Source: Pseudomonadota bacterium
GTDB lineage: Bacteria; Pseudomonadota; Gammaproteobacteria; Pseudomonadales; Azotimanducaceae
Direction of reading: 5' to 3'
DNA length: 32,138 nucleotides
Assembly: GCA_009936775.1 (NCBI GenBank)
Contig: JAACDW010000128.1
Coordinates: forward strand, 1 to 32,138
The stretch's first letter is position 1; each line of letters starts with the position of its first letter. Shown here piece by piece: positions 26,066 through 32,138 of this stretch. A program made the position numbers and the translations under genes. A model generated the notes under the pieces. The model did no database searches and was not told the origin of the DNA. It was given only the letters and a program-made list of their open reading frames with translations.

Positions 26066-28037
26066 CGCCACTCGTTACGACGACCGCGTCGATGTCGATA
26101 CTGAATTGACACTGGCCCAGACCTTCGCGCTGATTGGTCGCTCGCTGAGCCTTGTTGCCAAGGTGCGCAAGCTGTTCGCGTATAAGGTCGTGTTCGCCAT
26201 CGTCGCAGTGTTGCCGGCTATCATTTTTCCATGGTTGCTGACAATTGCGGTAGATCAGGTGATATTACAGCAGCCTATTGATCCTAGCGTGCGCTTCCCG
26301 CCCTTCCTCGATCCGCTGATTTTGGCTCTGGATGGTATGACGCCTACGGACATCATGCTCAATCTGACGGGGTTGTTTTTACTGCTGCTCGTGGGTTTCG
26401 GCATGCGCGCGATGCCTAGCATACAAACCGAAAACGGCGGCCTGCCTGCAGGCCATGATGCGGCCACCCAGTCGGAACAGGCGTTGTCGGCGGGCGGCAG
26501 CCCAACCAGCGGACTGTGGGGGCTACTGGAAACGCTGCTGACCATCCGTCTGACCCAGCGGCTGGCCAACGGTTTGCGAACATCGTTGATGGGCCGCCTG
26601 ACGCGTTTGGAGATGACAACATTAGATGACCAACGGATCGGCGATTCGGTTTATCGGGTTATGTACGATGCGCCCATGGTGCCGGAGATTTGCTACAAGC
26701 TGACCGTTGCACCTTTCTTGCTGCTCTTTAGCGCCGCTCTGTCACTGTGGATGATGCAATACAGCTACGGCGATATAGCCCCGGAAATTGTCTGGTTGGC
26801 CGCTGCGTTGCTGCCCATGACATTGCTATTTACCGCACCGCTGTCGGGTGTCGCACGACGGGTCAACCAAGCCAGTCGCGCCTCGGGTGCCGCAACGACC
26901 AATCAGATGGAAGAGAGTGTGGATAACATCGGCGCGGTGCAGGCGCTGGGTGGCACACAAGTAGAGTCGGAAAAGTTCGCGAACAAGAGTTCTGAGTCGT
27001 TCAAGCGTCATCGCATCACTTTTTTCGTCGATCTGGCCGCAACCTCCTTGTCTTACTTGAGCCTCATCATTGCCATGGGCCTTGCTTTCGTGATGACCAC
27101 AGACAAAGTGATTGCCAACAGCCTGTCGCCCGGCGATTACGCTGTACTGATCGGGTTCTTTCTAATTCTTGGGCAAAACGCGCGTCTGGCAGGAAAGTAC
27201 TGGATCGACCTGCAGCGTAACGTGGCAGCTGTGCGGCGGGTATTTTTCTTTCTCGATTACACCTCGGAGCTGGATGTTGAATCCGTCGGGCTGACTGCGC
27301 CGGCCCAAGGTATGGCGCTGCGTGATGTCAGCTTTGCCTATCCCGATGGCCGCCAGGTGCTCTGTGGCCTAGACCTTGATCTGCCACTTGGCGAAGTGGT
27401 CGCCATAGTTGGACCAACAGGTGCCGGTAAGACCACTTTGGCGTATTTGCTGCCGGGTTATATACGGCCTACCGCTGGCCAAGTGCTGATGGATGGCAAA
27501 GACTTAGCCTCCGTGGGCGTGAACGAAATACGCAAGCAGGTAACCTACGTTTTCCAAGAGCATATGCTGCTGTCCGAGAGCATCCGCGACAACCTGTTGT
27601 TGGGTAGCCCCAGCGCCACCACCGAAGACATCCTTGAGGCCTGCCGAATCGCGGGGGCCATGGACTTTATCAGTGAAATGCCCGAAGGCATCGACACTGT
27701 TATTGGTAAGGGCGGCAACACCCTTTCGGTGGGCCAAAAACAGCGCCTGTCGATTGCTCGCGGTTTGGTTAGGCAAACCCCAGTGCTAGTGCTCGACGAG
27801 CCTACCGCTGCGCTGGACCCAAAGACCGAAAATGCCTTGGTGCAGGCCTTGCGAAAAAGCGCAGAAGGCCGCCTGGTCGTTGTTATTGCTCATCGCCTTT
27901 CCACGATAAAAAGCGCCGATCGCATTATCTTTTTGCAGGACGGACAGGTGCGTGATGTCGGCGATCATGACTCTTTAATGGCTGATCCAAACAGTGCCTA
28001 CCGGCGCTTCGTTGAATTGCAAAATGCCCGACAGTGA
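26058..28037 (+). CDS. ABC exporter subunit B (fused TMD-NBD), intact paralogue
   Basis: A 659-residue exporter half starting at a GTG that overlaps the preceding stop by eight bases; an earlier in-frame ATG would run deep inside the upstream gene. The second helix is interrupted by a Gly/Ala/Ser/Gln-rich insert (about 118-155) before the ICL1 motif RIGDSVYR (193-200). The ATPase carries Walker A GPTGAGKTT (452-460), signature LSVGQKQR (556-563), Walker B VLVLDEPTAALD (576-587) and switch AHRLS (His612). It matches the split gene at 9596-11632 in order, motifs and insert, and is the best template for judging that break. A PhyH gene follows after 12 bases. Confidence 0.92.
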   Translation: MTNATRYDDRVDVDTELTLAQTFALIGRSLSLVAKVRKLFAYKVVFAIVAVLPAIIFPWLLTIAVDQVILQQPIDPSVRFPPFLDPLILALDGMTPTDIMLNLTGLFLLLLVGFGMRAMPSIQTENGGLPAGHDAATQSEQALSAGGSPTSGLWGLLETLLTIRLTQRLANGLRTSLMGRLTRLEMTTLDDQRIGDSVYRVMYDAPMVPEICYKLTVAPFLLLFSAALSLWMMQYSYGDIAPEIVWLAAALLPMTLLFTAPLSGVARRVNQASRASGAATTNQMEESVDNIGAVQALGGTQVESEKFANKSSESFKRHRITFFVDLAATSLSYLSLIIAMGLAFVMTTDKVIANSLSPGDYAVLIGFFLILGQNARLAGKYWIDLQRNVAAVRRVFFFLDYTSELDVESVGLTAPAQGMALRDVSFAYPDGRQVLCGLDLDLPLGEVVAIVGPTGAGKTTLAYLLPGYIRPTAGQVLMDGKDLASVGVNEIRKQVTYVFQEHMLLSESIRDNLLLGSPSATTEDILEACRIAGAMDFISEMPEGIDTVIGKGGNTLSVGQKQRLSIARGLVRQTPVLVLDEPTAALDPKTENALVQALRKSAEGRLVVVIAHRLSTIKSADRIIFLQDGQVRDVGDHDSLMADPNSAYRRFVELQNARQ

Positions 28038-28049
28038 ATAGGATCACAA

Positions 28050-28874
28050 ATGATTTTAGATACCACAGTTGATATCAGTGCTGTAGTCGCAGAATACGGC
28101 CTCGCCCCGCATATTGAAGAACTGGACGAGGTTGGTCTGACGGTGGTTAGCCAAGAAACATTACGGCTTTGCGACACCTGGATAAACCGGCTGCGCGATG
28201 CACTGATAAGAGTCGGTGAAGAGCGCACGGGCGCACGCTTCAACTTGCATGAAAACCCCCAGACCGAGTTTCCGGGTCGGCCGAGCGAGATCGGCCATAT
28301 TATTTTCCCGAGCCTGTTATTTGAGGGCAGGCCATTTGTCGATGTGCTTACCCATCCGGTAAAAAAAGCGCTGATGAATCATCTGCTGGGCGACGGGCAT
28401 TTGCTGTCGGTCAGTGACGGCTGGATTAAGTGGCAAACCCCGGAGGCATGGCCCGACCCGGTGACCACGGGCTTTCATGCCGACCAAAGCGCCGTGCCAG
28501 CGCCGTGGAATTGGCAGCTGCCTCATGTGGCGAATATGAACTGGACCCTCACCGACTACACCAAGGACGATGGCGCGCTGGCCTATGTGCCCGGCAGTCA
28601 TCGCAAGGAACGTCTACCAGAGCTGGATGAGGCGCTGCCGCTGGCGGTGCCGGTGGTCGCTCCCAAGGGTTCGCTGGTTATTTTCAATGGTGCACTGTGG
28701 CACGGTGCCTATCGCAAAACCACACCCGGACTGCGGGTCACCATGTTGGGTCAGCACTGTCGCCCCTATATGCGTCCGTTCGAGGATTTCAAAGGCAAGC
28801 TGCCGGAGCAAATTTTTGCCTCCAGCGAAGACCCTGCCTATCTGCGCACGCTGCTGCTTGAAGGCTCGGGGTAG
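28050..28874 (+). CDS. Phytanoyl-CoA dioxygenase (PhyH) family protein, second copy
   Basis: A 274-residue Fe(II)/2-oxoglutarate dioxygenase. HAD in GFHADQSAVP provides His143 and Asp145, GALWHGAYR the distal His218, and PGLRVTM the 2-oxoglutarate Arg228 or thereabouts. DGALAYVPGSHRKERLP is the typical PhyH strand with the SHR turn. AGGAT lies seven bases before the ATG. It is longer than, and not closely similar to, the copy at 21038-21643, so it may act on a different substrate. It closes the GH32 operon and its 3' end overlaps the convergent esterase gene by 37 bases. Confidence 0.88.
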   Translation: MILDTTVDISAVVAEYGLAPHIEELDEVGLTVVSQETLRLCDTWINRLRDALIRVGEERTGARFNLHENPQTEFPGRPSEIGHIIFPSLLFEGRPFVDVLTHPVKKALMNHLLGDGHLLSVSDGWIKWQTPEAWPDPVTTGFHADQSAVPAPWNWQLPHVANMNWTLTDYTKDDGALAYVPGSHRKERLPELDEALPLAVPVVAPKGSLVIFNGALWHGAYRKTTPGLRVTMLGQHCRPYMRPFEDFKGKLPEQIFASSEDPAYLRTLLLEGSG

Positions 28875-29800
28875 TATCGCTTAGCGCTGGTTGGGGGAGC
28901 GGCGTAACGACTTAAAAAAGACCAGAGTGTTTTGTAGGTAGGTGCCCCAGCCAAGGTGGCAGGCCACTCGTGGGTGCCAGCGTCAAGACGGTAGTGTTCG
29001 ACCACAACGCCTTGGTCGCAATGGCCGTGCACAATATGAGTTTCACCTGCCTGTTCTACTGTGCTTTGTTGTTGGCAGCGATAACGCTTGCGCCAGAAAG
29101 CGATGAGGCTTGGAATATCCTGCATGGTGCCAACGCTAGGCCATTGCTTCCAATCCCATGAGTTGGCGTAGGCGATGATTTCGTCTTGCACGCCATGGGC
29201 GTGCAGAAGCGCCACCGGCTGGGCTGGCGAACAGGCCTTGGGGGCTACCGGCATGGTTCCGGCGAAGGAGGCCACTGCAGCAAAACGATCACTCATATGG
29301 CAGACCAATTCATAACTGAACATTGAGCCAAGGGAGTAACCAACGGCATAGATACGCTGGTTGTCGAGGCGCTGGCCGCTACCAATTTGTTCGATCATGG
29401 CGTCGATGTAGGCGATGTCCTGCATACTGCTCGGCAGCGTATCGAGCTGCCAAGCTCCTTCGTTATGCGCTAGCCGCTGGCCTACGGGTATGGCGAGCAC
29501 GAAGCCAACCGCGCTGGCTAATTGTTGCCACTGTCGCTGCTGGGGAAAGCGCCAGCGCCCGGCAGAGCCGCCGTTCAATAGTATGACCAAGGGCAGTGGG
29601 GTAGCGCTGTCAGCGCTTGGCGTGAACAGGGCGTATTCCCGTGCCACGCCATTTACGTTCAGTTCAGTAAAGGGCAGGTCTTGACCATAACGTTGTTTTA
29701 CATAAACCGAGTAGGCGGCATAGAGCAGTATGAGCAGAAGCGCCAAGGCTCCAAGTACCTTGGCTAAGGTAAGGAGCCCGTGTCCTGCTGACTGCTGCAT
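28838..29800 (-). CDS. Membrane-anchored PHB-depolymerase/feruloyl-esterase-like hydrolase
   Basis: A 320-residue alpha/beta hydrolase. An N-terminal hydrophobic helix (about residues 9-31) followed by KQR suggests an anchor with the catalytic domain outside the cytoplasm, though an uncleaved signal is hard to tell apart. The nucleophile is Ser156 in GYSLG; the triad is completed by an Asp in HGVQDEI and a His in GTHEWP, with an oxyanion segment LVILLNGGS (71-79). This is the LpqC/esterase-PHB group, which hydrolyses polyesters or feruloyl/acetyl esters on polysaccharides. I chose the ATG at 29800 (GAGAA just upstream) over 29881, which adds 27 residues and overlaps the kelch gene. It is the last gene of the minus-strand group. 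Confidence 0.82.
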   Translation of the reverse strand: MQQSAGHGLLTLAKVLGALALLLILLYAAYSVYVKQRYGQDLPFTELNVNGVAREYALFTPSADSATPLPLVILLNGGSAGRWRFPQQRQWQQLASAVGFVLAIPVGQRLAHNEGAWQLDTLPSSMQDIAYIDAMIEQIGSGQRLDNQRIYAVGYSLGSMFSYELVCHMSDRFAAVASFAGTMPVAPKACSPAQPVALLHAHGVQDEIIAYANSWDWKQWPSVGTMQDIPSLIAFWRKRYRCQQQSTVEQAGETHIVHGHCDQGVVVEHYRLDAGTHEWPATLAGAPTYKTLWSFLSRYAAPPTSAKRYYPEPSSSSVRR

Positions 29801-29832
29801 GTATTCTCGTTGGCTTTGAAGGCTGTTTTTGA

Positions 29833-30804
29833 CTATTGAGGACGGATATCGGCTACCCAAACCTCCGGCGAGGACAGCCACTTTTCTGTTTCGCTCTCAC
29901 GTCGGCCATCCCAGCCGCCGGCAACGTATAGACGGTTGTCGATAATAGACGCCGCAGGGGAGGAAATTGGCTTCGGCAGTTTGCTTTGCAGCTGCCACTG
30001 GCCATTGGCGCGCAGGGTTAGGATGTCGCCGCAGAAGCTTTTCTTCTCCCCCGTCGGGGTATGGTGGCCGCCGATCATCCAGATTTGCTCTTCATGCACG
30101 AAGGTCGCACCTTCGGAATGGGAGTGGCCGTAAGGCAGTGGTGGTCCTGCACGCCAGCTGTCGGCAGTTGGATTATAGATGTCTACGTTGGTTTGGTCCA
30201 GCTGCTGCGAATCGTGATTGAACTGGCCGCCGATCACATAGATTTCGTTACCCAGTACAGCGACGGACAGTTGGTTGCGCGCCAAGGGCAGGGGTGCCAC
30301 CGTTTGCCAGTCGGTCTTTTCGCCCCGTCGCCAAGCGTTAATATCCAGTGTCCAGTGATCGGGTGAGTCGGTATCCCGGTCAGCCATTAGGCCAGAAATG
30401 TAGTGCAGGGTATCGCCAATACGAGCCAGCCCGCCGCCCGCTCTTGGCCCGGGCAGCAGGGGTGCAGCGGTATAGCGGTCCAGTGCTATATCGTAGTGCC
30501 AAACCTCGCAAATTATATGGTCTTTGCCCGGGTGGATCTTGTCCTTCATACCCCCAGCAAACCAAAACCCGCTCTCGTCGGCGACTAGATTTACATGTGA
30601 TAGCGCGCTGGGTAAGTCGCTTAGCTTGGTCCAACTGCCGTCTTGTGGGTCGAAGACGTCGAGCCGCCGGCTCGACATGATGTAGTTTTCGTAGCCACCC
30701 AGGACATACAGCCGTCCGTCGACGAGCAAGCTAGCGGGTTCCCATTTGGCCGATGGCATGTCGGCAAGCTGCTGCCAAGTGAAGTTATTTGTCACAGTGT
30801 TCAT
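29833..30804 (-). CDS. Kelch-repeat beta-propeller protein
   Basis: A 323-residue protein made of six kelch-like blades, each with the strand-GG pattern: LYVLGGY, FWFAGGM, LHYISGL, IYVIGGQ, IWMIGGH and LYVAGGW. Trp residues and DPQDGSW/NPTADSW turns occur between blades. It has no signal peptide and no obvious catalytic motif. In bacteria, similar small kelch propellers include N-acetylneuraminate epimerase and galactose-oxidase-like folds, so a sugar-binding or epimerase role is possible but unproven. It lies between an SDR (87 bases upstream) and the anchored esterase (32 bases downstream). AGAGC is a weak ribosome binding site. Confidence 0.85.
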   Translation of the reverse strand: MNTVTNNFTWQQLADMPSAKWEPASLLVDGRLYVLGGYENYIMSSRRLDVFDPQDGSWTKLSDLPSALSHVNLVADESGFWFAGGMKDKIHPGKDHIICEVWHYDIALDRYTAAPLLPGPRAGGGLARIGDTLHYISGLMADRDTDSPDHWTLDINAWRRGEKTDWQTVAPLPLARNQLSVAVLGNEIYVIGGQFNHDSQQLDQTNVDIYNPTADSWRAGPPLPYGHSHSEGATFVHEEQIWMIGGHHTPTGEKKSFCGDILTLRANGQWQLQSKLPKPISSPAASIIDNRLYVAGGWDGRRESETEKWLSSPEVWVADIRPQ

Positions 30805-30891
30805 AGTTTTGCTCTGAATGTCGTTATCGGTATTTGCTGCCGCTTTTGCGTCCCTAGCTCATCGTTGGTAGCTCGCAGTTGCCAGCCCGAC

Positions 30892-31701
30892 TCAGCTCGG
30901 GAACTGCCGCTCCATGGCGGCCAACATGTCTGCGCAGCGCTGTTCGAGCATGGCCCGGGAGTCGCCGCCATCACAAAAAATGTAGAACTCGCCACTGCGA
31001 ATCGCGGCCAGCGCTTGCTCGCCAACCGTGTCTGCAGAGACCGCGATGTGCCGCAGCCAAGGCATGCTAGCGCGCCGCTCCGCGATGGCATCGGTTTCAG
31101 TAGGTCTGAGGTCCGGGTAAAAAATTGGTGTATCTACCACATGCGGGCACAGCACGGATACGGAGATACAGCTAGCTTCTAAATCGTTGCGCAAGAACTC
31201 GGACAATCCCACTGCGGCAAATTTGCTGGTGCCATAGGCGCCTTGCGAATGGTGACCCTGTATGCCGCTAAAGGAAGCGGTATTGACAATATGGCCTTCG
31301 TCGCCGCGCTCCAGCATGCCCGGCAAGAACACTTTTACACCGTTCAAAGGTCCCCATAAATTTACCCCCATGACGCGCTGCCAGCGTTCGTCGGGGGTGG
31401 CCAGCACCTCACCGCCGCCGCCAATGCCCGCGTTGTTGCATAGAATATTGACGGGGCTGAAGCGCTGCTCAATGTGCTGCGCAGCTTGCTCCAGAGCGCC
31501 GATATCTGTGGTATCAACCTCAAGGGTGAGTACGGCGTCGGTAATGTCAGCCAACTGCTGTGCAGCGTCTGCGAGCCGGTCTGTTTGAATGTCGCCAATG
31601 ACCACATTGGCACCGGCCTTGGCAAACGCCTTCGCCATGCCCAAGCCGACACCGCTGGCGCCGCCAGTGATAAAGGCCGTCTTGCCATTGAAGTCCTGCA
31701 T
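30892..31701 (-). CDS. Short-chain dehydrogenase/reductase (SDR)
   Basis: A 269-residue classical SDR with TGGASGVG (12-19), NNAG (89-92), catalytic Ser143 and Tyr156/Lys160 in AYGTSKFA. The extended C-terminus (ADTVGEQALAAIRSGEFYIFCDGG) is of the type seen in broad-specificity SDRs acting on larger substrates, and differs from the PIRA-tail pair elsewhere in the window. Its ATG shares TAATG with the stop of the enolase-superfamily gene, so the two are translationally coupled and likely act on consecutive steps. Confidence 0.9.
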   Translation of the reverse strand: MQDFNGKTAFITGGASGVGLGMAKAFAKAGANVVIGDIQTDRLADAAQQLADITDAVLTLEVDTTDIGALEQAAQHIEQRFSPVNILCNNAGIGGGGEVLATPDERWQRVMGVNLWGPLNGVKVFLPGMLERGDEGHIVNTASFSGIQGHHSQGAYGTSKFAAVGLSEFLRNDLEASCISVSVLCPHVVDTPIFYPDLRPTETDAIAERRASMPWLRHIAVSADTVGEQALAAIRSGEFYIFCDGGDSRAMLEQRCADMLAAMERQFPS

Positions 31702-32138
31702 TAAAGCTCGGCAACCTTGTTATGTTCGATAAGGTCAAAGTCGATTTCCGCGCCGAGGCCGGGCCCTTGTGGGGCATGCACCATGCCGTTCTTGTCGACC
31801 TCAATGTCCTTTACCAGACCGTGCTTTTGTACTTCGTCGGGCAGCAAGACCTCGAAGTACTCGCAGTTTTTCACGGCCATAATCAAATGCAGGTTGGCGA
31901 CATTGTGGAGTGAGTTACCGCCGTGATGGACTTCGTAATTCATCTGGAAGGTTTCGGCGGTATGCGCGGTCTTCAAACAAGACGTGAGGCCGCCCTTAAT
32001 CGCCACATCGCCGCGCAGGTAATCTGTGGCTTTTTGTAGAATCCAAGGTGCGTAGGCAGTTGGCCCAGTATTCGGCATTTCTGTGGCCATGATCGGGATG
32101 CGCAGGTCCTGCTTGAGTTTTACATAGCCGTACAAATC
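31701..32138 (-). CDS. Enolase-superfamily (mandelate racemase/sugar-acid dehydratase type) protein, C-terminal part
   Basis: Only the last 145 residues are inside the window; the gene continues past its right edge. The MATE segment probably supplies the third metal-binding Glu, RGDVAIKGGLTS the Asp of the His-Asp dyad, and YEVHHGGNSLHN the catalytic His. This layout fits the mandelate-racemase subgroup that includes many acid-sugar dehydratases; the substrate is not visible. The final GPGLGAEIDFDLIE stretch is the usual C-terminal return to the capping domain. It is translationally coupled to the SDR that follows, consistent with a sugar-acid dehydration or racemisation step followed by oxidation or reduction. 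Confidence 0.85.
   Translation of the reverse strand, partial: DLYGYVKLKQDLRIPIMATEMPNTGPTAYAPWILQKATDYLRGDVAIKGGLTSCLKTAHTAETFQMNYEVHHGGNSLHNVANLHLIMAVKNCEYFEVLLPDEVQKHGLVKDIEVDKNGMVHAPQGPGLGAEIDFDLIEHNKVAEL

Noticed and set aside
25457-26071. 204-residue antisense open frame
   Set aside because: It is opposite the ATPase domain of the exporter subunit; no start signal or family motif.
30643-31182. 179-residue plus-strand open frame
   Set aside because: It spans the ends of the kelch and SDR genes on the opposite strand and has no motif.
1-32138. CRISPR array, tRNA, rRNA, insertion sequence, phage or toxin-antitoxin genes
   Set aside because: No regularly spaced repeats, cloverleaf, rRNA segments, transposase or integrase motifs, or small paired genes were seen.

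Overview
The window looks like an accessory metabolic and transport island from a Gram-negative bacterium. I infer a gammaproteobacterium, probably marine or host-associated, from the densely packed genes at moderately high GC, the mix of Shine-Dalgarno-led starts and translationally coupled (overlapping) starts, and a family mix rich in short-chain dehydrogenases (SDR), phytanoyl-CoA dioxygenase-like proteins (PhyH), a sulfatase, ADP-ribosylglycohydrolase-fold proteins (ARH) and a kelch protein. The taxonomy is weakly supported. I see no rRNA, tRNA, CRISPR array, insertion sequence, phage gene or transcription factor.

Layout. (1) 229-1651 (+): a lone HtaA-domain protein and a dienelactone-hydrolase-family enzyme. 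(2) 1847-7804 (+): a five-gene Opp/Dpp-type ABC importer (binding protein, two permeases, two ATPases) whose junctions all overlap; its insert-bearing permease and large binding protein suggest an oligosaccharide or glycoside cargo rather than peptides. (3) 14160-7808 (-): a two-subunit ABC exporter (the second gene broken by an in-frame TAG), a luciferase-like oxidoreductase and an SDR. (4) 14369-17232 (+): a two-domain ARH-family protein and an SDR. (5) 21643-17229 (-): PhyH, a type I sulfatase without a signal peptide, an SDR and a second ARH-family protein. (6) 21903-28874 (+): a cytoplasmic GH32 beta-fructosidase-like enzyme, a metallophosphoesterase, a second intact two-subunit ABC exporter paralogous to the first, and a second PhyH protein. 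(7) 32138-28838 (-): the C-terminal part of an enolase-superfamily enzyme, an SDR, a kelch protein and a membrane-anchored PHB-depolymerase/feruloyl-esterase-like hydrolase.

How the parts may work together (inference). The importer could bring in an intact glycosylated or sulfated small molecule or oligosaccharide. The cytoplasmic sulfatase, GH32, ARH-family, metallophosphoesterase, PhyH, SDR, luciferase-like and enolase-superfamily enzymes could remove substituents and oxidise or dehydrate the core. Two paralogous heterodimeric exporters could expel a product or toxic intermediate. Four of the segments face each other as divergent or convergent pairs, with almost no non-coding DNA at the convergent junctions. 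The strongest concrete observations are the in-frame stop in one exporter subunit, an unusual four-helix insertion in its partner, matching low-complexity insertions in both B-type exporter subunits, and the pairing of exporters, ARH-family proteins, PhyH and SDR on both arms of the island.
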